The translations under genes were made by a program, and so were the position numbers. From Clostridium sp. AM58-1XD (GTDB taxonomy: Bacteria; Bacillota; Clostridia; Lachnospirales; Lachnospiraceae), in contig NZ_QSDR01000005.1 in the NCBI RefSeq assembly GCF_003464085.1, positions 112,601 to 176,600 of the forward strand: DNA of 64,000 bases, written 5' to 3'. A model generated the notes under the pieces. That model was not told the DNA's origin. It saw only the letters and a program-made list of their open reading frames with translations, and did no database searches. Positions 26,342 through 36,585 of this stretch are shown piece after piece. Every line of letters starts with the position of its first letter. Within the stretch, counting starts at the first letter, position 1.

Positions 26342-28864
26342 ATGGATACACGTAAAGAAATGGCGCCGGAGGGGCAGGAAGATCAGAAGAAGCCTGATGG
26401 ACCTCTGGAGGATAATGGCCTGGATGAGGGACAGGCAGAAGCAGGCCAGGAGGGAGCTGCAGGGGAAGCATACGAATCAAATATGGAAGAAATGCCGGAA
26501 GGGGAATCTGAGGAATGGGAAGAAGAGGATGATGGCGAAGAAAGTTATGGCAGGCCGAACATAGCTGTCCGCTTTTTCTGCATCGTTTTTAAATATCTGA
26601 AGATTATTTTCAGACCGCTGTTTAAACTTTTGGGATTTTTGTTCCGCTCACTGTTTATTCTTTGTGTAGTGGTACTGGTAGCAGTGATCGGAATCGGTGC
26701 ATATAAGGTTTATCCGCTGTATACGGAGTATAAGAAGGAAGCAGTGCAGATGGTGGCAGACAGTTCTCTGGATACGTTCCGCCTTCAGGAATCCAGCTTT
26801 ATCTATGACAGACAGGGAAACGTCATTGCAAAGCTGACGAAGGATGAAGATTCGGATTACCTGCCGTATGACACGATACCGGAAAATGCAGTAAATGCAT
26901 TTGTGGCCATTGAGGACAGAACGTTCTGGGATAACTCCGGGTACGATCTTCGCGGCATTATCCGTGTTGCGTTGAATTATTTTAAAACGGACGGTGAGGA
27001 AGTACATGGAGCGAGCACCATTACTCAGCAGCTGGCGAGAAACCGCTTCCTTACAAGGGAAGTTCAATCGAACGAAAAGCTAAGGAAATCCTCATTTCCA
27101 TGGAGCTTACGAAAAAATATACGAAAGAACAGATTATAGAGTTTTATATCAATGACATCAGCTATGCGAATACATATTATGGGCTTCAGTCAGCCGCCAG
27201 AGGATATTTTGGAAAGAATGCCTCTGAGCTCACTTTGAGCCAGATCGCATACTTATGTGCGATTCCAAACTCACCCAGTTTTTATAATCCGTACCGCCAT
27301 CCTGAGAATGCCTGAAACGGCGTGATAAGATTCTGGGGGATATGAGAGATCTGGGCTATATTACGGAAGAGCAGTACGATACGGCCATGAAGGAAGAAAT
27401 CGTAATTCAGAAGGCAGAATATGAATTCCGGAATTATGAGACGACGTATGCGATTGACTGTGCGGTGCGGTTCCTGATGAGAAAGGACGGCTTTGAATTC
27501 CGCTATGGCTTCCGTTCCTATGATGAATATAATGACTATAAGAGCGCATACGATGAGGCGTATTCTGTGGCCAAAGAGGAACTTTATACAGGAGGATACC
27601 GTGTTTATACATCGCTGGATCCGGAGAAGCAGCTGATCCTCCAGCAGTCGATCGACAATGTTCTGACCTTTGACGGGAATGTAGGAGAAAACGGAATCTA
27701 CGAGCTTCAGGGCGCCGCTACGGTGGTCGATAACAGGGACGGCAAAGTCGTGGCGATTGTCGGAGGCAGAGGGCAGGAAGCAGATACGTATAACCTGAAC
27801 CGGGCGTTCCAGGCTTCCGCCAGCCGGGCAGCAGCATTAAGCCGATTATCGTTTATGCGCCTGCGCTGGACAACGGATATACGCCGGAGACGCCTGTCAG
27901 GAATATCAACATCGACGCAGCAAAGGAAAAGGGCGCTGATGTAGAGAAACTGCCGGGAGATACGATGGAGCTGCGTCAGGCCGTAGAACAGAGCAAGAAT
28001 GGAGTCGCATGGTCTGTATACCACAATATTACACCGGAAGTCGGGATGGGGTATCTGACGAAGATGCGGTTTGACAATATTGTTCCTGATGATTATTATA
28101 TGGCAACTTCTCTGGGCGGTTTTACATATGGAGTAACGACAGAGGAGATGGCCGGTGCATATGCCGCTCTGGCCAATAACGGTATCTACAAGGAACCTAC
28201 CTGCATCATGATGATGAAGGACAATACAGGCGAAAACATTTACAGAGAGAGTGAAGAAGTTCAGGTATACGGCCAATATGCTGCGTCTACCATGGTGGAT
28301 ATCCTCAAAGGCGTTATCTCAAAGGGAACGGCCCGCAGCATGGGGTGGAGAAGCCCGGTGGAGGCGGCTGGAAAGACGGGAACGACGAATAACAGCAAAG
28401 ACGGATGGTTCTGCGGAATTACTCCTTACTACAGCATGGCCGTATGGGTTGGATATGATCAGCCGAGAAGGCTGTCTAATCTGTGGGGAGCCACTTACCC
28501 GGCTTCGATCTGGAAGAGCGCGATGAGCGCATTTGTAGAAGGGCTGGAACCGGCAGAATTCGGACAGCCGATTGAGCAGGCAGCAGTACTGACCGGCCAG
28601 TCAGAGGCATACGTGGCAGGCGACGGCAACTACCTTCCGGGAAGAGATGCGTCGGAAGAGCTTTCTCCTGGATATACGGTAGGAAATTACCGCCAGGACC
28701 ATACGCTGGCTGACCAGGCTCAGGCTTGTATCGACCAGATGGCGGGAGCCGATGAGGGAACGCGCCAGATGCTTTCGAATCAGGCTCAGGGATTGATCGA
28801 TCAGATATATGGAACGACGCTTAGAAATAAGATGAAGGGTGCGCTGAAAGCGGCTATGAACTGA
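26342..28864 (+). CDS. class A penicillin-binding protein (GT51 + transpeptidase), frameshifted three times
   Basis: Bifunctional peptidoglycan synthase. The acidic cytoplasmic N-terminus (about 75 residues rich in E, D and G) precedes one membrane helix, then GT51 (VAIEDRTFWDNSGYDLRGI and GASTITQQLARN) and the transpeptidase with SxxK, SxN (SKN in EQSKNGVAW) and AGKTGTTN motifs. Frames break at 27063-27064 (TT), 27311-27312 (CC) and 27815-27816 (TT). Adding one base at each restores EVSIERKAKEILISMEL, ENALKRRDKILGD and FRQPGSSIKPIIVYAPAL, the last supplying the active-site SSIK. The repaired length is about 841 residues. Three breaks in one gene suggest sequence error, though true decay cannot be excluded. 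Confidence 0.88.
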
Positions 28865-28886
28865 ATATAGTATGTAAGCATTCATT

Positions 28887-28938
28887 CAGACTGCAGAAAA
28901 GGTCCGCGGCTATTGCCGCGGACCTTTTCTGCAGTCTG
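28887..28938. terminator. 24-base-pair perfect hairpin after the penicillin-binding protein gene
   Basis: Arms 28887-28910 and 28915-28938 are perfectly complementary with loop TATT. The plus strand continues CTATTCTTTT, a weak T-run. It is the longest perfect short-loop stem seen in the window. It most likely terminates the PBP transcript. Confidence 0.7.
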
Positions 28939-29045
28939 CTATTCTTTTGATCCAATCAGGACACACATACAGTCTGATTTAAATCGGTTATTTTGCACAA
29001 ATAATGATCTAATTTTTATAAAATATGATGATTATGATAAAGTAC

Positions 29046-29091
29046 TTGCAGATGATACAAACTTGTGATATAGTTAACTTGTAAAACAAGT
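29046..29091 (+). promoter_or_regulatory. promoter and GntR operator of the permease cluster
   Basis: TTGCAG 29046-29051, 17-base spacer, TATAGT 29069-29074, then the palindrome ACTTGTAAAACAAGT at 29077-29091 overlapping the start point. The same palindrome, one base changed, lies in the promoter of the GntR gene at 34057-34071. A repressor bound here would block initiation. Confidence 0.7.
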
Positions 29092-29130
29092 AAACAAGAA
29101 AACAAACTGTGAAAATTGAATGGGGGAGTG

Positions 29131-30533
29131 ATGATGGACATGAAGGACATTTCCAGCCAGGAACGTCTGGAACAACTGGGGTATAAGCAGGAACTGGAAC
29201 GGTACCTGACAACTGGAACGAATGTAGTAATGTCAGTAGCAAATGTAGCACCGATCATGGCGGTTTTCGTATTAGCCTATCAACAGTAGCTTTGGGTGGA
29301 ACAGGCAGTGCATGGAGCGGTATTATTGTCAGTATTATCGTGGTGTTCAACGCTTTGGTACTTGGGGAACTGGCAGCGCGTTATCCTGTATCAGGAGGTC
29401 TTTACTCTTATATTAAATACCTGTTGCCAGCACCAATCGCTATGATTGCAGTATGTCTTACTTTGCTGCAGGCAGTAACCTTTACACCGGGAATTGCACT
29501 TGGAATCGGTACGTATGTTCAGTTGCTTTTTCCCCAGATTCCGCAGACTCCACTGATGACCAGTATTATTTCAGCTATTGTACTGGTATTTGCGGTAGCC
29601 CTGGCGATCAAAGATATTGGTACCAGTTCTAAAGTCAGCCTGGTTCTGCTGGCCATACAGGGAGTGATCGTTTGTATCTATATCGGCGCGAACTTTCTGC
29701 AGCCGCAGCGTTCTATGGGAGAGATTCTGACAAATCCTGTTGTGCTGGACGGCACAGGTACACTGGTGCCGGTCGGAATTGGTACAATCCTGCTTGCTGC
29801 AGGGAGTTGTCAGGGAGTAATTAACGGCTATGATGCCTCTCTTGGCTTCGCGGAAGAAACAAAGGGTAGAAGTATCAACGTGGCAAAAGCAGTTATTATT
29901 TCAGCTGTATGTGCCTGTGCCTTCATACTGGTTCCGATTATCTCTTCCATGATTGCAGCTCCTGACATAGCGGAATATCTGAGAGCCCCGTCTCCCTATC
30001 TTTATACGGCAAATGCGACTCTCGGCAGTTTTGGGAGTGTGATTATTTCTCTGGGAATTATAGTGGCTTCCTTTATCGGTCTTGTAGCTCTCAACGCTTA
30101 TATGGCAAGAGTCCTGTATACAACAGGACGAGATGAGCTTTGGGGGAACAGCATCAACCGCTTTATTACAAAAGTGTCTCCGAAGAGCAGAAGTCCTTGG
30201 GTTGCCAGCCTGATTATTGCAGTAGTTTCTATGGTATTAATATTTGCCTCGTCTCTTGTAGATCTGATTACATTTGTGGGGGTACTAGTTGCGCTCGTAT
30301 ATGTATTGATCGCGGTCGGCGTGTTTTTAGATCGAAAAAAGGATCCGGATGGTTACCGTCCATTTAAGATGCCGCTTTATCCATTACCGGCAATTGTGGT
30401 AATTATTTCTCTTACAGCAGTTATTTGTATGCAAAATTTAAGAGATATTGGATTGAGTGCTGTTGTCTGCATTATAGCGTTAGCATATTATTTTATTTTT
30501 ATAAGGCCAAAAAAAAAAAGGAAAACTAAATAA
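29131..30533 (+). CDS. APC family amino acid permease, frameshifted
   Basis: Amino acid/polyamine-type transporter of about 467 residues and twelve helices. The 5' part from ATG 29131 (or 29134; GGGGAG just upstream) reads YKQELERYLTTGTNVVMSVANVAPIMAVFV and stops early; the rest starts within ALGGTGSAWSGIIVSIIVVFNALVLGELAARYPVSGGLYSY. Adding a T at 29272-29273 joins them as FVFSLSTVALGG. It is the first gene of a cluster with an epimerase, a creatininase-like enzyme and a DUF2848 protein, so it probably imports their substrate; which compound is unknown. Confidence 0.85.
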
Positions 30534-30563
30534 ATAATATTATAAAATAAGGAGGAATCTTGT

Positions 30564-31478
30564 ATGAATATTTTAATCACAGGCGGAAGAGGTTATCTTG
30601 GACGTTATATTGTGCAGAAGCTTCTGGATCAGGGGCATACGGTGATTAACTATTGCCGTGATATGCAACTACCGAATGAGGAGCCAAGAAATATTTTTGT
30701 ATTTGGTGAATTATCCGATATCCCAAGGCTAATTCAAACAATCGAAAAATATCATGTAGACCGTATTATCAACACGGCGGCCCAGTCTCACCCGGACTGG
30801 AGTCTGGAAGTACCGTATGCAACAGTGGATGCGAATGTGATGGGAATGATGGGCGTTTTGGAGGCTGCCCGCCTGACAGGGGTAAAGAGAGTCGTCTTGT
30901 TCAGTTCTGAATGTGCATATGGAAATTCAGATGGTTCTCCGATGGCAGAAAATCATCCTCTTTGCCCGACAACTCCATATGGGGTGACAAAGGCTGCGAA
31001 TGAAATGATGGGCCGTGCATACAACAAATGCTTTGGAATGGATATTATTTCCCTGCGCGTTGGTCAGGTATATGGTCCTGGTCAGGTTATGCAGGAATAT
31101 ATCAGGGATGCGGCTAAGGCAGCGATAGATGGTGAAACCTATGATCTGGAGAATGGTGGAGATCAGAAGATCCAGCTGGTACATGTAACAGATGCAGCGG
31201 AGGGCGTTGTACTGGCCTGCATGTCTGAAAAGAAGAATGATCTTGCCGTTTATAATATTACGAGTGGCTATCAGCCGACATTTTATGAGGTACTGGACAT
31301 CTTAAAAGAACTCATTCCGGGAGCTCGGTTTAACGTTGGAGGCGGAGATTACGGCGGGGATTATAATGGTATTTTTGTTATTGAAGCAGCGAAGAGGGAT
31401 CTTGGTTATATTCCGAAAGTAAGCCTTAGAGCTGGTCTGGAAGAGTACGTGAAGTACTTACAGGAACATCCGTGGTAA
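30564..31478 (+). CDS. NAD-dependent epimerase/dehydratase family protein
   Basis: Extended short-chain dehydrogenase, 304 residues. The N-terminal NAD-binding motif is TGGRGYLGRY (about 6-15); the catalytic region has SSECAYG and the YxxxK motif as YGVTK near residue 141. LRVGQVYGPGQ is typical of sugar-nucleotide or related epimerases. AAGGAGG precedes ATG 30564, 30 bases after the permease. No nucleotide-sugar pathway surrounds it, so its substrate in this cluster is unclear; it may act on the imported compound. Confidence 0.85.
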   Translation: MNILITGGRGYLGRYIVQKLLDQGHTVINYCRDMQLPNEEPRNIFVFGELSDIPRLIQTIEKYHVDRIINTAAQSHPDWSLEVPYATVDANVMGMMGVLEAARLTGVKRVVLFSSECAYGNSDGSPMAENHPLCPTTPYGVTKAANEMMGRAYNKCFGMDIISLRVGQVYGPGQVMQEYIRDAAKAAIDGETYDLENGGDQKIQLVHVTDAAEGVVLACMSEKKNDLAVYNITSGYQPTFYEVLDILKELIPGARFNVGGGDYGGDYNGIFVIEAAKRDLGYIPKVSLRAGLEEYVKYLQEHPW

Positions 31479-31565
31479 TTTTTTTATACCTGATTGCACC
31501 GCCCGGGCAGTGTAATCAGGTATTTATATGAAATGAGGAAAATAGATCAATATGGAGGTGCTTAT

Positions 31566-32333
31566 ATGCGTACACGTTTAATGGAAGAAATGACCTGGAA
31601 AGAGGTCGAAGAAGCGATTCAGAGCAATACAGGAGTGTTGCTGCCGATTGGAGCAACGGAACAACATGGATATCATCTGCCGATCAGTACAGACGTTATT
31701 CTGCCGAAAAGAATGGGATTAAGCATAGCGGAAGAAACAAATTTATTGGTAGCACCGCCAATTGCTTATGGTTTTCGGTCACGTCCAGGTTCAGGAGGAG
31801 GTCAGACTTTTCCGGCTACAACGTCGTTGAGAGGTACTACATTAATTGCTCTTATTACTGATATTTTAAGAGAATTCGTACGAAGCGGATTCCGAAAAAT
31901 TGTACTGTTGAACTGGCATATGGAAAATTCAGGATTTGTATATGAAGCAGCTTTTCTTGTATGTGAAGAGATGAAGGAAAAGTATCCGGATTTAAAGATA
32001 CTGGTATTTGAAAGTGCATTTGATACGCTGAAAGAAGAGAGCATGGAGAAAATATTTGAAGGACAGTTCCCGACATGGGCGATTGAACATGCCTCTATTT
32101 TTGAAACCTCATTAATGATGTATATAGTGCCTGAACTGGTCCAGTTTGACAAAGCTGTGAATGACTGTGCAGAAGATTATCCCTATTACGATGTACTGCC
32201 GATTCAATCCCGATATGTGCCCCAGTCAGGCACCTTGTGGAAGGCCCGAATGGCCTCTCGGGAAAAAGGAGAACTGGCATGGAAAGAGGTACACCAGATG
32301 CTGGTAAGGAACATTAATAAGGAGTTCGTTTGA
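31566..32333 (+). CDS. creatininase family protein (creatinine amidohydrolase-like)
   Basis: Metal-dependent amidohydrolase, 255 residues from ATG 31566 (GGAGG upstream). LPIGATEQHGYHLPISTD carries the Glu, His and Asp metal ligands expected of the family, and EHASIFETS the C-terminal Glu. The usual NGHxGN motif reads NWHMEN here. Relatives open cyclic amides or cleave formamides. An in-frame upstream ATG (31494) is less likely. Substrate unknown; context suggests a nitrogenous compound imported by the APC permease. Confidence 0.87.
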   Translation: MRTRLMEEMTWKEVEEAIQSNTGVLLPIGATEQHGYHLPISTDVILPKRMGLSIAEETNLLVAPPIAYGFRSRPGSGGGQTFPATTSLRGTTLIALITDILREFVRSGFRKIVLLNWHMENSGFVYEAAFLVCEEMKEKYPDLKILVFESAFDTLKEESMEKIFEGQFPTWAIEHASIFETSLMMYIVPELVQFDKAVNDCAEDYPYYDVLPIQSRYVPQSGTLWKARMASREKGELAWKEVHQMLVRNINKEFV

Positions 32334-32399
32334 TGGAAGACGATTAATGTGAAATACATTTCTTATAACTAACGGCAGCAAACAAGAGGAGGAAACAAT

Positions 32400-33107
32400 A
32401 TGGCAATGCTTGTATTCAGTGTGGGAGAAAATCAGGAAATTCATGTACGGCCCAAGGCTGTATTTTGTATTGGAGATTCTGGCCGGACAGCGGAAGGACG
32501 TGAGGCACATCTGACTGAGCTGGAGAAGAATGGAATTAAGCGGATGTGTAAAGGGGATCCGCCTATGGAATTTTTTCCGGTTTCTCCTATTCTTTTAACA
32601 CAGGAAAAATCAATTGATGTGTTAGGGGAGCATACGACCGGAGAAGTGGAGTATGTACTGTTTTATTGGAAAAATGAGTTATATATTACGTTAGGATCTG
32701 ACCATGCAGACAGGATATTAGAGGCAATACACAGCAGTTTTTCTAAGCAGATCTGTGCAAAACCAGTTGCTGATGTTGCATGGAAATATAGTGACATATC
32801 ATCTCATTGGGATCGTATTTGCCTGGAACTCAAAGTAATTAAAGATGGAAGTGAATGTTTCGCTCAGATTGGAGCAGTAGCCTTTTTGAGCAGCATAGAT
32901 GTGATAATTGATGAAATAAAAAAGAGAGGGCTTCCTCATGAAGATGGGTGTTTTTACTTCAGCGGTACGATTTTACTGGAAAACAGTATGTTCCATTTTG
33001 GAGAAGCATGTTTGCTGCGAATGACAGATCCTGTTTTGAACAGAGAAATCGAGTGGGAATATAAAGTCAACATAATGAAGTCTGAGGTTCAGTACACTTG
33101 CATTTAA
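32400..33107 (+). CDS. DUF2848 domain-containing protein
   Basis: A 235-residue protein that I recognise as DUF2848 from VLGEHTTGEVEYVLFYWKNELYITLGSDHADR, SKQICAKPVADVAWKYSDISSHWD, and the C-terminal MTDPVLNREIEWEYKV. From memory the domain resembles fumarylacetoacetate-hydrolase-like folds and is found near amidase and transport genes, but its biochemistry is undefined. GAGGAGG upstream of ATG 32400. It is the last gene of the GntR-controlled cluster, and a terminator follows. Confidence 0.85.
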   Translation: MAMLVFSVGENQEIHVRPKAVFCIGDSGRTAEGREAHLTELEKNGIKRMCKGDPPMEFFPVSPILLTQEKSIDVLGEHTTGEVEYVLFYWKNELYITLGSDHADRILEAIHSSFSKQICAKPVADVAWKYSDISSHWDRICLELKVIKDGSECFAQIGAVAFLSSIDVIIDEIKKRGLPHEDGCFYFSGTILLENSMFHFGEACLLRMTDPVLNREIEWEYKVNIMKSEVQYTCI

Positions 33108-33137
33108 GTAAAACTGGAATTCCTATGTAACAAAAAT

Positions 33138-33181
33138 AAAATCCAGACTGAAGCCAGAGCCGGCCGAATGTCTGGATTTTT
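33138..33181. terminator. intrinsic terminator between cluster and gntR
   Basis: AAATCCAGAC (from 33139) pairs with GTCTGGATTT (33170-33179) with flanking A and T runs, so it can serve both convergent genes. Confidence 0.75.
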
Positions 33182-33267
33182 GCATTAAAAAAACAGGGGC
33201 ATCGCTTCTGACATGAAATCAAAATGAGAGGTATATCTACCAGAATCTTATGCCGTAAAGAAGTTTC

Positions 33268-34017
33268 CTACGTAAATCTCCTGCGTACTACCTGAACACG
33301 GATCAGAGAATCTCGGATTACGCTTTTTGAAAAGGCTACGGGCTCGTTTTCCGCACTGTAATGTAACTCTTCCAGATAGACAAAACTGGTATCAGAGGAA
33401 AAATTCATAGCCTCTTCAACTTCAGCGGTCGGGACGATCGAACTGATTTCCAAGGCACTGTAGCTGATTGGCTGTTTGAAATATAGATCAGACAAATCGA
33501 AAATATTAACGGAATCCTGTCCAAGTTCTTCATGCTTTGGAATTCTATACCATTGGTTTTCAGGAATATATTCCTTATTAAAAATAACAGGGCTGCCATC
33601 AGCCGTGTATATTTTTTTGAGAAGGTAGCCTGGAGTTTCTTCTGAAAGATCCATTCGTTTTAATATGGAACCCTTCAACTGAACAGGCTCTAAGGAAACA
33701 GAAAGAAGACCGGGCTTATGTCCACTGTTTTCGATCAGCTGCCAATAACCTTGTGCCTCGTCAATCCGCATCCTCAAATTGAGACAGATACTATTGACCA
33801 CGGTTTCGCTGCCATGGCGTTTGCTGATTAAACCGTCATTTTCCAAAAGCTGCAAAGCACTTCGGATTGTCGGACGGCTTACGGAAAATGTGCTGGCCAG
33901 AGTATCTTCTGATGGAAGGCGTCCATCCTGTACAAGTTCGCCTGATTTTAAGGCTTCCAATATAGCATTGCGCACATTAATATAGAGAGGCGTCTGCTTT
34001 TTAATAAATCTTTTCAA
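33268..34017 (-). CDS. GntR family transcriptional regulator with UTRA domain
   Basis: About 249 residues. The N-terminal winged helix (about 8-75: PLYINVRNAILEALKSGEL...LPSEDTLASTFSVSRPTIRSALQLLENDGLISKRHG) is typical GntR; the rest is a UTRA ligand-binding domain. The probable start is TTG 34017; the frame is open further upstream to 34155, but that stretch covers the promoter. It is convergent to the permease cluster, and the shared palindrome in both promoters makes it the likely repressor of both. The effector is probably the imported substrate or a product. Confidence 0.88.
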   Translation of the reverse strand: MKRFIKKQTPLYINVRNAILEALKSGELVQDGRLPSEDTLASTFSVSRPTIRSALQLLENDGLISKRHGSETVVNSICLNLRMRIDEAQGYWQLIENSGHKPGLLSVSLEPVQLKGSILKRMDLSEETPGYLLKKIYTADGSPVIFNKEYIPENQWYRIPKHEELGQDSVNIFDLSDLYFKQPISYSALEISSIVPTAEVEEAMNFSSDTSFVYLEELHYSAENEPVAFSKSVIRDSLIRVQVVRRRFT

Positions 34018-34048
34018 AATAATTCCATCCTTATTATAATTTGTAATA

Positions 34049-34077
34049 ATTATATAACTTGTTTTACAAGAAGTCAA
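34049..34077 (-). promoter_or_regulatory. gntR promoter with operator in spacer
   Basis: Minus strand TTGACT (34077-34072), 17-base spacer, TATAAT (34054-34049). The spacer contains TCTTGTAAAACAAGT (34071-34057), the same palindrome as at 29077-29091. Expected autorepression. Confidence 0.72.
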
Positions 34078-34155
34078 CCAAATAAGATTAAAGGAGATTA
34101 CATTGAAAAACAGATTGCCATTTCCGCTTTCCTGATTTCTAAACTCCAGCCCCAA

Positions 34156-35439
34156 CTACCGCTGCAGACGGGCCAGATCCTCGTAGAATCCGGGATAGGA
34201 GATATTTACGCAGTCAGCGTCCAGAATCTCTGTTTCCCCGTCGGCCAGGATGCCTGCAACAGCAAATGTCATGGCAATCCGATGGTCGAGGCGGCTGTCG
34301 ATTACGGCTCCGTGAAGAGGCTTACCGCCGTGTATGATCATTCCGTCCTCTGTCTCTACTACGTCCGCACCCATGGCGGAAAGATTTTTGACCATGACTT
34401 CAATCCGGTTGGATTCCTTTACTTTCAGTTCCGCTGCATCACGGATCACAGTCGTCCCATCCGCAAAGCAGGCAGCGGCAGCAATGATAGGAAGCTCGTC
34501 GATCAGGGTGGGAATAATGGCTCCCTCAATCACGGTTCCGTGGAGTGACGATGACTTTACGAGAAGGTCGGCTGCCGGTTCCCCTGGGCCGGACCGTTCG
34601 TTGAGGAAGGAAATATCTCCGCCCATGTCTTTGAAAACGCGAAGAACGCCGTCCCTTGTGGGATTGGTCCCTGTATTTTTAATCAGTATTTCTGAATTCG
34701 GAACGAGGAGGCCTGCAGCCAGAAAGAAAGCGGCAGAGGAGATATCCCCCGGAACCTCAATCTGCTGACCGTATAATTCTTCTGCTGGATGGATAACAGC
34801 AGTAGTGCCTTCCGTCCTCACATCCGCACCGAAGGAAGAGAGCATGAGTTCCGTGTGATTCCTTGAAAGATACGGTTCTGTAACTCTCGTCTCACCGTCG
34901 GCATAAAGACCTGCAAGAAGAACAGCAGATTTTACCTGAGCCGAAGCGACGGGAGACTGGTAGTGAATTCCGTGAAGACTGCTTCCCTGAATGGAAAGAG
35001 GGGCGCAGCCAGTGCCATTTATGCTGGTGATTTTAGCCCCCATAGTGGCCAGTGGGTCCATAATCCGTTTCATCGGCCTTTTCTGTATGGAAGCGTCGCC
35101 GGTCAGAATCACGTCGAAATCCTGGGCGGAAAGGATACCGGAAATCAGGCGGATAGTCGTTCCACTGTTTCCGCAGTCCATAATGGTGCCAGGCGACGGT
35201 TTCTGCAGTCCACGGAGGCCCTTTCCACGGACGGTGATACAGCCGCCGGAATTTTCAATTTCAATGCCCATTCTCTGAAAACAGGAGATCGTAGAGAGGC
35301 AGTCGGCTCCCTGAAGAAAGTTCGTAATTTCTGTCGTACCTCTGGCAATGGAACCGAACATCACGCCGCGGTGTGATATGGACTTATCGCCTGGTATGGA
35401 GAGCTCTCCCTTTAAATTGGAACTTTTATGAAATTTCAT
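34156..35439 (-). CDS. aroA: 3-phosphoshikimate 1-carboxyvinyltransferase (EPSP synthase)
   Basis: Sixth step of the shikimate pathway. The 427-residue product begins with LKGELSIPGDKSISHRGVMFG, has CGNSGTTIRLISGIL near residue 90 and the C-terminal DHRIAMTFAVAG, all active-site signatures. Last gene of the aroF-tyrA-aroA operon; 50 bases after tyrA. Confidence 0.96.
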   Translation of the reverse strand: MKFHKSSNLKGELSIPGDKSISHRGVMFGSIARGTTEITNFLQGADCLSTISCFQRMGIEIENSGGCITVRGKGLRGLQKPSPGTIMDCGNSGTTIRLISGILSAQDFDVILTGDASIQKRPMKRIMDPLATMGAKITSINGTGCAPLSIQGSSLHGIHYQSPVASAQVKSAVLLAGLYADGETRVTEPYLSRNHTELMLSSFGADVRTEGTTAVIHPAEELYGQQIEVPGDISSAAFFLAAGLLVPNSEILIKNTGTNPTRDGVLRVFKDMGGDISFLNERSGPGEPAADLLVKSSSLHGTVIEGAIIPTLIDELPIIAAAACFADGTTVIRDAAELKVKESNRIEVMVKNLSAMGADVVETEDGMIIHGGKPLHGAVIDSRLDHRIAMTFAVAGILADGETEILDADCVNISYPGFYEDLARLQR

Positions 35440-35489
35440 AAATACTCCTTTTCATCTATCTTATCTTTTATCTTATACCTTCATCTATC

Positions 35490-36584
35490 TTACATCTTCA
35501 TCAATTCGTATTTGTACCGGGTCAGCTGTTCCCAGGCGGCTTCCATAGAAGCTTCGTCGTAGAAGGCGATCCGCAGAGCGCCTTCTCCATGTTCACGGCT
35601 GTGGTTGATTCCGATATTCTTCATGCTGATGCCTTTTGCGGCGAGTATGACGGAAAGGGTGGAGATCGAACCGACCTCGTCCACGATATCCACGGAAAAT
35701 GCATATTCCGGTTCGATTGCGCCACGGCTCACATCCGATATGGAATTACGATATGTACGGGAACTGTCGAAAAGCCGGTACACAGCTTCGGAATTCCTTG
35801 CTTTCAGCTGATCCAGCACGATATTTAAGGAATGAATGTACTTTTCCAGAATATCCATAATATTAGCTGTATTCGTCATGCAGATCTGTTCCCACATTTC
35901 CGGGGAAGCAGAAGCGATTCTTGTGATATCCTTGAAACCTCCTGCTGCAATCTGTTTCATGATTTCCTCGCTGCTGTCGGAGTCTCTGACCAGGTTGACG
36001 AGGCTGGAAGCAACGATATGAGGCAGATGGCTGATCGCGGCAACGGCAAAATCATGCTCATGATAATCAATCACCTTAGGAATAGATCCGAGAGCCTCAG
36101 CTACGGCTACAAGGCGGCTGATCTGATCTTCTGTGGATCTGGAAGACGGGGTGATCATGTAGTATGCGTTTTCCAGAAGGTGATCCGTAGAATTTTCGTA
36201 GCCGGTCTTTTCGGAACCGGCCATGGGATGGCCTCCGATAAACCATTCTTCCATGGACAGGGAAACGACAGCTTCATGGATGGCTGTTTTCGTACTGCCC
36301 ACGTCGGTTACGATGGTGTGCGGCTTTAGAAAAGGTTTCAGCTGAGAGAGGTAACCGGCATTATATTCCACGGGAGTGCATAGAAAGATCATGGAACATG
36401 CGCCGAACCTCTCATCAACACCGTCCAGTATATCATCGACAATTCCGTCTTTCTGCGCCTGTTCCAGTTTCGATCTGGTACGCATGTATGCCATTACCCG
36501 GATATCCGGGTGCGATCGCTTCAAGCCTCTGGCGATGGAACCTCCGATAAGTCCAAGGCCTATAAAACCGATGGTGGTTTCCAT
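35490..36584 (-). CDS. tyrA: prephenate dehydrogenase with C-terminal ACT domain
   Basis: Converts prephenate to 4-hydroxyphenylpyruvate for tyrosine. 364 residues from ATG 36584. NAD-binding GLGLIGGSIARGLK at the N-terminus; FIGGHPMAGSEKTGYE and HDFAVAAISHLPHI are catalytic-region motifs; the last 70 residues form an ACT domain (VDEVGSISTLSVILAAKGI), which usually binds tyrosine. GGAAGGAAG at the end of aroF serves this start; a 7-residue longer start at 36605 would overlap aroF. Confidence 0.95.
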   Translation of the reverse strand: METTIGFIGLGLIGGSIARGLKRSHPDIRVMAYMRTRSKLEQAQKDGIVDDILDGVDERFGACSMIFLCTPVEYNAGYLSQLKPFLKPHTIVTDVGSTKTAIHEAVVSLSMEEWFIGGHPMAGSEKTGYENSTDHLLENAYYMITPSSRSTEDQISRLVAVAEALGSIPKVIDYHEHDFAVAAISHLPHIVASSLVNLVRDSDSSEEIMKQIAAGGFKDITRIASASPEMWEQICMTNTANIMDILEKYIHSLNIVLDQLKARNSEAVYRLFDSSRTYRNSISDVSRGAIEPEYAFSVDIVDEVGSISTLSVILAAKGISMKNIGINHSREHGEGALRIAFYDEASMEAAWEQLTRYKYELMKM

Positions 36585-36585
36585 A

